64,000 bases of DNA, from contig NZ_JNXE01000019.1 of NCBI RefSeq assembly GCF_000716605.1, positions 1-64,000 on the forward strand, written 5' to 3'. The stretch is from Streptomyces sp. NRRL F-525. Lineage in GTDB: Bacteria > Actinomycetota > Actinomycetes > Streptomycetales > Streptomycetaceae. Shown one piece after another: positions 19,001-27,450 of the stretch. The translations under genes and the position numbers were made by a program. A model generated the notes under the pieces. It was not told the DNA's origin. It made no database searches and worked only from the letters and a program-made list of their open reading frames with translations. Each line of letters begins with the position of its first letter. Within the stretch, counting starts at the first letter, position 1.

Positions 19001-19605
19001 ACCTGCTCGAAGTCGGCGAAGTCGATCGTGTACGAGGAGGCGGTGTCCCCCGCGTCGACCTGGAGCTTGAAGGTCGTGCCCGCCGGATAGGTGGTGGAGA
19101 ACAGGCGGTGGGCCTCGTCGTAGAAGTGGTGCGGGTTGCTGCCCGGGGTGTTGGTGAAGGGGTAGCTGCCGTAGTACCAGCTGTAGGCGTTGGTCAGGGT
19201 GAAGTCGGGCTGCTTGACGCCGTTGACGTACAGCGAGAGCGCGGCGGTGTAGACCGAGCCGCCCGAGGTGTCGGGGATGCTGTAGCGGAAGTTGATCGAG
19301 TTGGTCGCCACCGGAGTGGTGAACGTGACGTACTGGCCGGTGCCCTGGAGCGTCGTCGCCTTGCGGTACGACGCCTCGTCGGCCAGCTGGCCCGCGGTGT
19401 AACTCGGGCCGATGGCCGAGCCGTTGGTGGCTGAGTTCTCCGCCTGCACCTCGACGTACGGCAGGCTCGCGCCGCTGCCGCCGGTGGCGGTGGACGCCGC
19501 CGCGGCGGGTGGGACAGCCAGAGCGAAGACGCCTACGGCGGCCAGCATCACGGTGCTGACCACCCAGACGAGGGCTCGTCTCAGATCTCGGATGGAATGG
19601 AACAC
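16045..19605 (-). CDS. Secreted GH87-like alpha-1,3-glucanase/mycodextranase with ASH and discoidin repeats
   Basis: A 1186-residue exported enzyme: signal peptide to about residue 37, a CBM35/CBM6-like domain (about 45-195), a right-handed beta-helix catalytic domain (about 205-570), then two choice-of-anchor-D/ASH repeats (from about 597 and 697), a discoidin domain (about 800-930), a third ASH repeat (about 945-1040) and a final discoidin domain (about 1050-1186). The helix has Asp360 (TTADGINFHG) and Asp383-Asp384 (NTGDDGIA), matching the catalytic Asp spacing of GH87 enzymes as I recall it. GTG 19605 follows AAGGAGT. It probably cuts alpha-1,3-glucan outside the cell. Confidence 0.82.
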   Translation of the reverse strand: MFHSIRDLRRALVWVVSTVMLAAVGVFALAVPPAAAASTATGGSGASLPYVEVQAENSATNGSAIGPSYTAGQLADEASYRKATTLQGTGQYVTFTTPVATNSINFRYSIPDTSGGSVYTAALSLYVNGVKQPDFTLTNAYSWYYGSYPFTNTPGSNPHHFYDEAHRLFSTTYPAGTTFKLQVDAGDTASSYTIDFADFEQVGAALTAPSGAVSVTSKGADATGVADATSAFNAAISSAGPGGTVWIPPGTFNIPGHISVNNVTIAGAGMWYSTVTGTAPGFYGNSAPNASTGVRLQNFAIFGNVQERDDSAQVNGIGGALSDSTVSNLWIDHMKVGAWMDGPMDGLTFTGMRIRDTTADGINFHGGVTNSKVTNSDIRNTGDDGIATWADSAIGADANDTISNNTVSLQILANAIAIYGGHDNTVSGNRVVDTGIAQGGGIHVGQRFTSTPVGTTTISDNTMVRAGSLDPNWQFGVGALWFDGSQGAITGPINVTNALIQQSPYEAVQWVEGTISGVNLNNVTIAGTGTFALQEQTGGAAKFTNVTATGVGYSSPVYNCSGGNFVITDGGGNSGISGTPYCGGWPAPVYPPYPSEGVTATPGALNFGSVATGSTSAAQTVTVSNPTNTAAAVSSISTSGDYAQTNTCGSSIAANGSCTVSVKFSPTATGSRNGSLTVNAGGTTSTVSLSGTGTAPGPVLNTDPASLSFPATVVGSSATAQTVTVTNSGTASATVSAVAASGDFSQTNNCSTLAVGASCTVTVGFKPTTGGARAGNLTVTSNANNSPTVVSLTGSGIDSTTNIAAGRPASASSSTSPYVASNLTDTDASTYWEGTDGSFPQWAQVDLGQNYGVGKVVLKLPPATAWSARTQTLSVQGSTDGSSFSTLKASAGYTFDPSANANTVTITFSSATARYVRVNITANTGWDAAQLSDFEVFPSSGGSSPATLSADPTSLSYATQALNTSSGAKTVTVTNSGTAAATLSGVTVTGDFAQTNTCGSSIAAGASCTVSVTFTPTASGTRAGDLSIASNASNGTTTVALSGVGAGTVSRNLAAGAATTESSHTDVYASSNVTDGNQGTYWESANNAFPQWVQVDLGSAQSASRVVLQLPATWGARNQTLSLSGSTEGSSFSTLKSSATYTFDPTTNNTVTLTFTATTQRYLRVNITANNGWPAGQISEFQVWNS

Positions 19606-19795
19606 GTGCCACTCCTTACGTAATGAAATGCCGGAACTGTCGCGCTGGTGCCGCCAGAGAGGGAGGGGAGACGGGGGGTTGGTGCCGATGCATGGGGGAC
19701 CGTAATATCGCTGACATGATCACGCAATATCTCGACAGTGCTTTGCAACAAACAAATTTGGATCCCGCAAGATCTCAGGTACCCGCACATACGAA

Positions 19796-19826
19796 GGTGC
19801 CGCCGGACGGGATGTCCGGCGGCACC
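19796..19826. terminator. Terminator after the second GH87-like gene
   Basis: A 13-base perfect stem (19796-19808 with 19814-19826) and 5-base loop, 36 bases past the stop of the upstream minus-strand gene. The arms share GGTGCCGCCGG with the terminator at 15987. Confidence 0.82.
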
Positions 19827-19861
19827 GTGGGGAGGGTGGGGTCAGCGGGAAGAGGGCGGGG

Positions 19862-22800
19862 TCAGACGGCCCAGACCTGGAATTCGGACACCTGACCCGC
19901 GGGCCAGCCGGTGTTGGCGGTGACGGTCACGCGGTAGTAGCGCTCGACGGCTGCGGGGAAGGTGAGCGTCACGGTGTTCTTGGTGCCCGGGTCGAAGGTG
20001 TGCGCGGCCGAGGACTTCAGGGTGGCGAAGGTGGCGCCGTCGGTGCTGCCGCTCAGGGTCAGGGCCTGGGTGCGGGCACCCCAGGCGGCGGGCAGTTGCA
20101 GGACCACACGGGAGGCGCTCCGGGCCGAGCCGAGGTCAACCTGGACCCACTGCGGGAACCTGTTGTTGGCGCTCTCCCAGTAGGAGTTCTGGTTGCCGTC
20201 CGTCACGTTCGACGACGGGTACACGTCGGTGTGGCTGGACTCGCTGGTGGGCCTGCCTGCGGCGAGGTCGGTGTTCGCGGCCTCGGTTCCGGTGCCCGAA
20301 AGGGCCACCATGGTGGGGCTGTTGGACTGGTTGCCGGTCAGGGTGAGGGTGCCGGTGCGAGTGCCGGACGCGGTGGGCGTGAAGGTGACGGAGACCGCGC
20401 AACTCGCGCCTGCGGCCAGAGAGTTGCCGCAGGTGTCGGTCCGGGTGAAGTCACCGCCGGCGGTGATTCCGGCCAACGAGGCGGTGGCGGCACCGGAGTT
20501 GGTGACGGTGACGGTCTGTGCGGCGCTGGTCGTGTTCACCGCCTGGTCGGCGAAGGTGAGCGATCCCGGAGTCGCGGTCAGGATGGCCGACGGTGAGCCG
20601 CTACTCGCCGTAAATACAAGGGAGTTGATGTTCCAGCCGCCGCTGTCCTGATTGAGCGTCAGAACCTGCCGGCCGGCGGGCAGGGTCACATGGGTGGTCG
20701 CGGTGCCCCAGGTCTGCCAGTCGCCGGTGGCGGGCAGGTCGACGGCGCCGGTGAGGTTCGTACCGGAGGCGTCCGACAGGTGCAGCGCGCCGGGCACCGC
20801 GGACGGGGCCGCGACGCGCAGGTCGAGGGTGTAGGTGCCGGCCGTGGCAACGTCGACCGTGTAGCGGAACCACTGTCCTGGACCGGTCCAACCCAGGTTG
20901 TAACCGCCGCCCGTGTCCGAGGCGTTGTCGAGGTCGACGCCGTCGGCGCGGTAGGAGTTGGCGTTGCCGTTGACGGAGGTGACGTTGTAGGCGACCCCTT
21001 GGCCGCCGGTGTCGTAGTCCTCCGCCTGGACCGTTCCAGGCACGGCGGCCGGGGTGCCGCCGTAGGGGCCCTCGGGTGCGGGCGGCGGCCAGTGGTTGTC
21101 GCTCAACGTGGCGACGAAACCGGTGGAGTTGTTGACGAAGGCCGAGGTCCCGGCGCCAAGTCCCGTGACGGTGTTGCCGGTTATCGCCGCGGAGCCGGTG
21201 GACGCGGGGTAGAACGGCGGCGAGATCGCGATGCCGTTGCGGCCGGGACTGCTGACCGTGTTGTCCTGCAGCAGGGTGTTGGTCGAGGTGGAGAAGGCGA
21301 TCCCGTCGTAGAGGGAGTCGGTGACGGTGTTGCGGGTCACCGTGACCTTGTCGACGGTCCCGGTGTTCTGGCCGTCGCCGCCGTTGCCGATGTGGAGCGC
21401 GGGCTGGCCCTGGCTGTAGGCGTTGCCGCCGGAGCGGACCACGGTGTTGCCGGTCACGGTCGCGGAGAGCAGGTCGCTGCCGTTGACGCCGAAGCGACCT
21501 GCGCCCAGGCCGATGTAACGGGCCGTGTCGCTGATGTAGTTGTCCTTGACCTGGTGGCCGCTGCCGCCGTAGATCCCGATGCCCTTGCCGCCCCAGGGCG
21601 CGATCGAGGTGTTGTCGCTGACGGTGACATCGGTCATCGGGTTGTAGTGGGTCTGGGAACCGTCGCCGTTGGTGTTGTACGCCACCGAGTTGATGGCGAT
21701 CGCGTCGTCCCCGGTGCCGCGCACGAAGTTGTTGGTCACCGTCAGGTCGTTGCCGGTGTCCGCGTTCAGCGACACGTTGTTGACGTTGATCCCGTCGGCC
21801 CAGATCGACGTCAGCCTGCTGTTCTTCACCGTTCCGCCGGTGCCGGAGGCCCAGAAGCCGGACATGGTGTGCTGGGTCCAGATGCCGTCGGCCGACCAGT
21901 CGGTGCCGGTGGTGTCCATCGCGCCGCCGTCCCCGCCGATGGTGCTCCGGCTGACGGCGTTGGCGTCGATGTGGAAGTCGCGCACCGTGCAGGAGGTCAG
22001 GTCGAACAGGGCTGCCAGCGGTGTGGAGTTGGGGACCGGGACGTCACGGTAGACCGTGCTGTACCAGAGGCCGGCGCCCGCGATGGTGATCCCCTGTGCC
22101 TCCAGTCCCGCGGTGCCCTTCACATAGAAGGTGCCCTGCGGGATCCAGAGGATCTTGCCCTGTTGCTCGGCCTGGTCGATGCAGCTCTGGATGGCGGCCC
22201 GGCTGTCCACGGACTGGCTGTCGGCCGCGCCGTTCGTCGGGTTGTTGTCGGCCACCGCACCACAGCTCGTGATCGAGATCGAGTTCGCGGGCTGTGCCTG
22301 CGGCGCGGGCGGGTTCTCCACGTCGACGGAGTCCACGTCGTAGAAGGACGCGCTGTTGTCGGCGTCCTTCCGCAGCGAGAACGTGGCGCCCGCCGGGATC
22401 GGGGCCCCGGTGACGAAGGTGTGCGACTCGTCCCAGAAGACCCTCGGGTCACCGTCGGCCGGGTTCTGGTCGTCGCTCGTGTTGTAGTTGCCGTTGCCCT
22501 CGTACACCCAGCTCTGCCGGGAGTTGAGGTTCAGCGCCTGCCGGAACACGCCGTCGACGTACAGGTTCAGCGTGCCGGTGACACCGCCGCCGGACGCCGA
22601 ATCCGGAATGCCGGCACGGACGTTGAGGAACGAGATCGGCTGCCCGGTGCTGTTCGTCCACTGCACCGACTGACCCGTGTCGCCCAGGTGGACATAGGAG
22701 TGCCCGGACGCCTCCAGGACGGCGCTGGAGTACTGCGTCGTCGGCGCCGAGGTCAGCGACCGGACGGCCGCGCCGCCGCCGGGAGTTCCCCCCTCGGCCT

Positions 22801-22972
22801 CGTAGACCGAGAACGGCGTCGTCGCACCCACCGCCGCGCTCGCCACGGCCTTGGTCGGCGCCGCCTTCTGTGTCGCGGCGGCCGGTAGGACGGACACGCA
22901 CAGCGCACCGACCGCGGCGACGACGGCCACCGCCAGTCGCCGGGGTCTGAGGATCGTCAGCATGTTCAGCAT
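19862..22972 (-). CDS. Secreted GH87-like beta-helix glycoside hydrolase with CBM6, ASH and discoidin domains
   Basis: A 1036-residue exported protein: signal peptide (about 1-30, ending near PAAATQK), a CBM35-like domain (about 45-215), a beta-helix catalytic domain (about 230-630), a CBM6 domain (about 640-790, starting VQAEDYDTGGQG), one ASH repeat (about 795-890) and a discoidin domain (about 905-1036). Asp393 (WADGINVN) and Asp422-Asp423 (GTGDDAIA) parallel the acidic triad of its neighbour, with six extra residues between. ATG 22972 has AAGGAG seven bases upstream and is preferred to GTG 22987. Its discoidin domain closely resembles the last domain of the neighbouring enzyme. GH87 is the best guess. 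Confidence 0.78.
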   Translation of the reverse strand: MLNMLTILRPRRLAVAVVAAVGALCVSVLPAAATQKAAPTKAVASAAVGATTPFSVYEAEGGTPGGGAAVRSLTSAPTTQYSSAVLEASGHSYVHLGDTGQSVQWTNSTGQPISFLNVRAGIPDSASGGGVTGTLNLYVDGVFRQALNLNSRQSWVYEGNGNYNTSDDQNPADGDPRVFWDESHTFVTGAPIPAGATFSLRKDADNSASFYDVDSVDVENPPAPQAQPANSISITSCGAVADNNPTNGAADSQSVDSRAAIQSCIDQAEQQGKILWIPQGTFYVKGTAGLEAQGITIAGAGLWYSTVYRDVPVPNSTPLAALFDLTSCTVRDFHIDANAVSRSTIGGDGGAMDTTGTDWSADGIWTQHTMSGFWASGTGGTVKNSRLTSIWADGINVNNVSLNADTGNDLTVTNNFVRGTGDDAIAINSVAYNTNGDGSQTHYNPMTDVTVSDNTSIAPWGGKGIGIYGGSGHQVKDNYISDTARYIGLGAGRFGVNGSDLLSATVTGNTVVRSGGNAYSQGQPALHIGNGGDGQNTGTVDKVTVTRNTVTDSLYDGIAFSTSTNTLLQDNTVSSPGRNGIAISPPFYPASTGSAAITGNTVTGLGAGTSAFVNNSTGFVATLSDNHWPPPAPEGPYGGTPAAVPGTVQAEDYDTGGQGVAYNVTSVNGNANSYRADGVDLDNASDTGGGYNLGWTGPGQWFRYTVDVATAGTYTLDLRVAAPSAVPGALHLSDASGTNLTGAVDLPATGDWQTWGTATTHVTLPAGRQVLTLNQDSGGWNINSLVFTASSGSPSAILTATPGSLTFADQAVNTTSAAQTVTVTNSGAATASLAGITAGGDFTRTDTCGNSLAAGASCAVSVTFTPTASGTRTGTLTLTGNQSNSPTMVALSGTGTEAANTDLAAGRPTSESSHTDVYPSSNVTDGNQNSYWESANNRFPQWVQVDLGSARSASRVVLQLPAAWGARTQALTLSGSTDGATFATLKSSAAHTFDPGTKNTVTLTFPAAVERYYRVTVTANTGWPAGQVSEFQVWAV

Positions 22973-23072
22973 GTGAGGCTCCTTCACGGAGTGGGGGGAG
23001 GAGACCGGCGCCCCGACCGTACAGAGACCCCTTCGAGCCCGCTAGATTCCGACGAAGTAAAGAATGAATTAC

Positions 23073-23095
23073 GCAAGCCATTGCAAGTTTCTTGC
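23073..23095. promoter_or_regulatory. GCAAG/CTTGC repeats upstream of the second GH87-like gene
   Basis: GCAAG occurs at 23073 and 23083 (one helical turn apart), and the second pairs with CTTGC at 23091 to give the palindrome GCAAG-TTT-CTTGC. It lies about 110 bases before the gene. The form resembles LacI-family MalR/Reg1 sites of Streptomyces alpha-glucan genes, as I recall them. Confidence 0.4.
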
Positions 23096-23190
23096 TGGAA
23101 TCAGCAATTCCCTGATGCTTCACGACGCGCGGACGGCTGGTGACCACGGGGCGGGCGAGTCGGTCCCCAGCTGGTCCCGGACATGACGAA

Positions 23191-23222
23191 GGGGCGGTTT
23201 CGGATTTCTCCGAAACCGCCCC
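23191..23222. terminator. Terminator after tRNA-Pro
   Basis: A 14-base perfect stem (23191-23204 with 23209-23222) and TTTC loop, 20 bases beyond the 3' end of the tRNA on the minus strand. Confidence 0.85.
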
Positions 23223-23242
23223 TCATCTGCGACTCTGTCGAG

Positions 23243-23316
<74 letters not shown>

Positions 23317-23416
23317 GTGCGCTTCCCACGGAGAACCGTGTTGATCGCGCGAACAGCACTTTACCCCACGCCCGGGGGTGCGCCGAAGCCGGTGCCGGAC
23401 GCGGGACAATCGTCGT

Positions 23417-23938
23417 ATGAGCGACACGACCTCAGGCGGTACGGCCGGCGCGCGGGACCGGGACGGCGAGGGGCGGGCGCGCAACGCCCGGCCGCGGGAC
23501 GGGCTCGGGCGGCCCTTGCCGTACGACGCGGACGGTGTGGCACGGCAGCCCGAGGGGGTCGTGCGCGCGCCGGAGGTGACCGTCGTCGAGGCACAGGCGC
23601 TGCTCGACGAGGGGAAACCGTTCCACGCGCACGAGGTCTTCGAGGACGCCTGGAAGTCGGGGCCGGACGAGGAGCGTGCCCTGTGGCGCGGCCTCGCCCA
23701 GCTCGCCGTGGGCCTCACGCACGCGGCCCGGGGCAACGTCACCGGCGGGGCCCGGCTGCTGCGGCGCGGCGCCGGGGGCGTCGAGGAGTGGGCGTCCCGG
23801 TCCGGGCGGGAGCGGCCGTACGGGATGGATCTCGCGGGGGTCGCGGCCTGGGCGCGGGGTCTCGGGGACGACGTGGAGCGCGGCGGCGGAAGTGTCGACG
23901 CGCGGGCGCGGGCACCCCGGCTGCGCGGGACGTCGTAG
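23417..23938 (+). CDS. DUF309 domain protein
   Basis: A 173-residue soluble protein. After a disordered, charged N-terminus (about 1-55) comes the DUF309 helical domain with its His/Glu/Trp pattern FHAHEVFEDAWKSGP and LAQLAVGLTHAARGN. The family is widespread and uncharacterised; the conserved His and Glu residues look like a metal or catalytic site. ATG 23417 begins a product with typical composition; no strong ribosome site is seen. It is followed after 78 bases by cobF on the same strand. Confidence 0.85.
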   Translation: MSDTTSGGTAGARDRDGEGRARNARPRDGLGRPLPYDADGVARQPEGVVRAPEVTVVEAQALLDEGKPFHAHEVFEDAWKSGPDEERALWRGLAQLAVGLTHAARGNVTGGARLLRRGAGGVEEWASRSGRERPYGMDLAGVAAWARGLGDDVERGGGSVDARARAPRLRGTS

Positions 23939-24016
23939 CCGGGCCGGCACGGGATCGTCCCGATCCGTACCGGTGCGGTGTACGGACTGTCAGTGGCGTG
24001 GGGCAGACTCGGGGGT

Positions 24017-24790
24017 GTGCGAAAGATTCATGTCATCGGTATCGGCGCGGGCGACCCCGAGCAGCTGACCCTGCAGGCTGTCAGGGTGCTGCGGAGCACG
24101 GACGTGTTCTTCATCCTCGACAAGGGTGAGGTGAAGTCGGACCTCACGCGGCTCCGCCGGGACATGCTCGACGCGCACATACCGGAGGGGACGTACCGCC
24201 TGGTCGAGGCGCGCGACCCGGAGCGGGACCGGAAGGCCGGGGGCGCCGCGTACTCGCCCGCGGTCGGGGACTGGCGCAGTGCCCGCGCGGAGATCTATCA
24301 GCGGCTCATCGCCGAGGAGTTGGGCGAGGACGAGAGCGGCGCGTTCCTGGTGTGGGGCGATCCCTCGCTGTACGACAGCACGCTCGGCATCCTGGAGGAG
24401 ATCCTGGAGCGGGGCGCGGTGGCGTTCGAGTACGACGTCGTGCCCGGCATCAGCAGTGTCTCGGCGCTCGTCGCCCGGCACCGCACGGGGCTCAACCGGG
24501 TCGCGCGGCCGGTGCAGATCACCACGGGCCGGCGGTTGTCCGAGGGGTTCCCGGAGGACGTGGACGACGTAGTCGTGATGCTGGACGCGCACCAGGCGTT
24601 CCGGCGGTACGCGGACCAGGACATCGACATCTACTGGGGCGCCTATCTGGGCACTCCGGACGAGATCCTCGCCTCCGGTCCGATAGCCGAGGCCGCCCCA
24701 CGCATCGAGCGGCTGCGCGCGGAGGCCCGTGAGCGCAAGGGCTGGATCATGGACACGTATCTGCTGCGCCGGCACCCGAAGGACGAGTAG
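24017..24790 (+). CDS. cobF: Precorrin-6A synthase (deacetylating) CobF
   Basis: SAM-dependent methyltransferase of aerobic cobalamin synthesis, 257 residues, which methylates precorrin-5 at C-1 with loss of acetate. The tetrapyrrole-methylase fold is clear: N-terminal KIHVIGIGAGDPEQLT, the VWGDPSLYDST motif, and YDVVPGISSVSALVARHRTGLNR, typical of CobF. GTG 24017 yields the family start; the open frame extends upstream but adds no conserved sequence. cobK lies 2.6 kb away on the other strand; an efflux pump gene and a zinc-ribbon gene lie between, so the cobalamin genes here are dispersed. Confidence 0.92.
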   Translation: MRKIHVIGIGAGDPEQLTLQAVRVLRSTDVFFILDKGEVKSDLTRLRRDMLDAHIPEGTYRLVEARDPERDRKAGGAAYSPAVGDWRSARAEIYQRLIAEELGEDESGAFLVWGDPSLYDSTLGILEEILERGAVAFEYDVVPGISSVSALVARHRTGLNRVARPVQITTGRRLSEGFPEDVDDVVVMLDAHQAFRRYADQDIDIYWGAYLGTPDEILASGPIAEAAPRIERLRAEARERKGWIMDTYLLRRHPKDE

Positions 24791-24863
24791 CGGGCCGGGG
24801 CAGCGGGCACCCGAGTGGACCGCCCCATATGCATGAGGGGCCCAGTGGTGTGAAAGTGACCTC

Positions 24864-26942
24864 GTGACAGTCGCCGAGGAAACCGCGCTGCCCTCCGCGC
24901 AGCAGCCCCCCGTGCTGGACTCCCGCCGCCGCAACGTCGTCTTCGTGACGATCATGCTGGGCATGCTGCTGGCGGCCCTCGACCAGACGATCGTGGGTAC
25001 GGCCCTGCCGACGATCGTGTCCGATCTGGGCGGCGCCGAGCACATGTCGTGGGTGGTCACGGCGTATCTGCTCGCGGAGACCGTCGCGACCGTGCTGGTC
25101 GGCAAGTTCGGCGACCTGTTCGGCCGCAAGGTGGTCTTCCAGGTCTCGGCGATCGTGTTCATCACGGGCTCGTTCCTGTGCGGTCTCTCCACCAACATGA
25201 CGCTGCTGATCGCCTGGCGGGCCGTGCAGGGCATCGGCGCGGGCGGTCTGATGGTGACGGCGATGGCGCTGATCGCCGACGTCATCCCGCTGCGCGAACG
25301 CGGCAAGTACCAGGGCGCGATCGGCGCGGTGTTCGGCGTGGCCACGGTCATCGGACCGCTGCTCGGCGGCCTGTTCACCGACCACCTCACCTGGCGCTGG
25401 GCGTTCTACGTCAACGTGCCCATCGCGATCGTCGTCGTCATCGCGGCGGCCCGCACCATCCCCGTGGTCAAGTCGGCGGTGCGGCCCGTCATCGACTACC
25501 TGGGCATCGCGCTCGTCGCGGTCGGCGCGAGCTCGCTGATCCTGGCGACGAGTTGGGGCGGCAACGAGTACGCGTGGGGTTCGTCGACCATCATCGGCCT
25601 GTTCGTGGGCGGTGTGATCGCGCTCGGCCTGTTCTGCTGGGTGGAGACCCGGGCGGCCCAACCCATGCTGCCCATGCGGCTGTTCAGCAACCCGGTGTTC
25701 ACGGTCTGCTCGATCCTCAGCTTCATCGTCGGTTTCGCGATGCTCGGCGCGCTGACGTATCTGCCGACCTATCTGCAGTACGTCGACGGCGACTCGGCCA
25801 CCGTCTCCGGCGTACGGACGCTGCCCATGGTGATCGGGCTGCTGATCGCGTCCGTCTTCAGCGGCAACGTGGTGAGCAAGACCGGCCAGTACCGCATCTT
25901 CCCGATCATCGGCTCCGCGGTGATGGGCGTCGGGCTGTATCTGATGTCCCTGATGGGCCCAGGCACCGGCGCGTTCCTGGAGTCGGTGTACATGTTCGTG
26001 CTCGGCACCGGCATCGGGCTGTGCATGCAGGTGCTGACGATCGCCGTGCAGAACACCGTCGAGTACACCGACCTCGGCACGGCGACCTCCGGCGTCACCT
26101 TCTTCCGTACGCTGGGCAGTTCGTTCGGTACGGCCGTCTTCGGCACGATCTACGCCAACAGCCTTGGGCCCAATCTCAAGGACGGGATCGTCTCGGCCGC
26201 GAAGGCCAGCGCGCTGAACCCGGCCGTGATCACCAAGGCGGCGACCAGCCCCGAGGGCCTGCACAAGCTGCCGCACGCCGCCGCCGCGCCGATCATCAAC
26301 GCGTACGCCGACACCATCCACACGGTGTTCCGGTGGACGGTCCCCGTCGCCGTGATCGGGTTCGTCGTCGCCCTGTTCCTCAAGCAGGTCGAACTGCGGG
26401 ACAGTGCGCGGAAGGGCTCCACCGACATGGGCGAGGGCTTCGCGCAACCGCGCGGCGGGGACTCGCAACGGCTCCTCGAAACGGCCGTGGGCAAGGTCAT
26501 CGGCAGTACCGACCTGGACACCGCCCGGCGGATCATCACGGAGTCCGACACCCGGCTGGACATCGCCGGTGCCTGGGCCGTGATGCAGGTCGAACTGTTC
26601 GGCAGGATGGTCGGCCACGCGAGCCTCGGCCTGATCGCCGCCCGCCGCCACTTGCCGCCGGAGGTACTCCTCCCCGTCTTCGACCGCATGGTCGAGGAGG
26701 GCTATCTGACCCGCGCCGGCAACCTCCTCTCCCACACCGCCGCGGGCGAACGCGAGGCCGAGGTCATCGGCCAGGCGTGGGGCAGCTGGCTGGAGGACCG
26801 GGTCCAGCAGGACATCGGCCGCCCCTCGGGCACGGACCTGCGCGCCGCTGTCGACTCCATCGCCAAGCGCCTCCTGGTGGAGGACCTGTCCTCCGGACTG
26901 CCGCAGCGCGCGGCGGAGTTGGAGGGGAGCTCGGCGCCGTGA
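24864..26942 (+). CDS. DHA2-family MFS efflux pump with C-terminal winged-helix-like extension
   Basis: A 692-residue drug/proton antiporter. Residues about 25-510 form 14 transmembrane helices with DHA2 motifs: [13 protein letters not shown] in helix 1, [10 protein letters not shown] in the first loop, and motif C around [16 protein letters not shown]. After the last helix comes a soluble tail of about 180 residues (about 510-692), helical, with [23 protein letters not shown], which looks like the recognition region of a MarR-type winged helix. Such a tail is not part of ordinary DHA2 pumps. GTG 24864 has only a weak ribosome site. Substrate unknown. Confidence 0.88.
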   Translation: MTVAEETALPSAQQPPVLDSRRRNVVFVTIMLGMLLAALDQTIVGTALPTIVSDLGGAEHMSWVVTAYLLAETVATVLVGKFGDLFGRKVVFQVSAIVFITGSFLCGLSTNMTLLIAWRAVQGIGAGGLMVTAMALIADVIPLRERGKYQGAIGAVFGVATVIGPLLGGLFTDHLTWRWAFYVNVPIAIVVVIAAARTIPVVKSAVRPVIDYLGIALVAVGASSLILATSWGGNEYAWGSSTIIGLFVGGVIALGLFCWVETRAAQPMLPMRLFSNPVFTVCSILSFIVGFAMLGALTYLPTYLQYVDGDSATVSGVRTLPMVIGLLIASVFSGNVVSKTGQYRIFPIIGSAVMGVGLYLMSLMGPGTGAFLESVYMFVLGTGIGLCMQVLTIAVQNTVEYTDLGTATSGVTFFRTLGSSFGTAVFGTIYANSLGPNLKDGIVSAAKASALNPAVITKAATSPEGLHKLPHAAAAPIINAYADTIHTVFRWTVPVAVIGFVVALFLKQVELRDSARKGSTDMGEGFAQPRGGDSQRLLETAVGKVIGSTDLDTARRIITESDTRLDIAGAWAVMQVELFGRMVGHASLGLIAARRHLPPEVLLPVFDRMVEEGYLTRAGNLLSHTAAGEREAEVIGQAWGSWLEDRVQQDIGRPSGTDLRAAVDSIAKRLLVEDLSSGLPQRAAELEGSSAP

Positions 26943-26985
26943 AATCCGGGTGCGGGGCGGGCGGGGCGACGGCCATACTCACGGC

Positions 26986-27450
26986 ATGTCCCCGACGCCC
27001 GTGCGCTTCCACGACCCGCGCGCCACGCTCGCCCACTTCGCGTCGTCGGTACTGGTCCGCTGCCCGCGCTGCGAGCGGATCGCCCACTTCGAGCGGCGCC
27101 CGTGCACCCCTCCGGACGCCGACGGCAAGAGGTATCCGCACACCCGCCTGGTCTGCCGGTCCTGCGGCCTGTGCCGGATCGACACGGGTCCTTCTACGAG
27201 CCCTCGGCCGCCCTTGTGGCTGCGGACCGGCACCAGACACGGGGAGTTGTGGACGTACAACCTCCAACACCTGGACCTGATCAGGCGGTTCGTCGCCGCC
27301 GACCTGCGCGAACGCGCGCCCTGGTACGACACGGGTCAGAAAATGACGCTGGTCGCCCGCCTCCCGGCCTGGATGAAGAGCGCCAAGAACCGGGCCGAGA
27401 TACTGCGCGCGGTGGACCGTCTCCGGGCCACCGTCATCGCCCCGGGCTGA
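26986..27450 (+). CDS. Hypothetical protein with N-terminal zinc ribbon
   Basis: A 154-residue cytoplasmic protein of no recognised family. Residues about 25-65 hold two Cys pairs (VRCPRCERIAHF and LVCRSCGLCRI) spaced as a treble-clef or zinc ribbon. The rest is basic, with aromatic pairs (LWTYNLQHL, APWYDTGQKM). ATG 26986 starts 43 bases after the efflux pump stop. Its 3' end overlaps the convergent cobK gene by 17 bases. A nucleic-acid or protein-binding role is possible but unproven. Confidence 0.75.
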   Translation: MSPTPVRFHDPRATLAHFASSVLVRCPRCERIAHFERRPCTPPDADGKRYPHTRLVCRSCGLCRIDTGPSTSPRPPLWLRTGTRHGELWTYNLQHLDLIRRFVAADLRERAPWYDTGQKMTLVARLPAWMKSAKNRAEILRAVDRLRATVIAPG

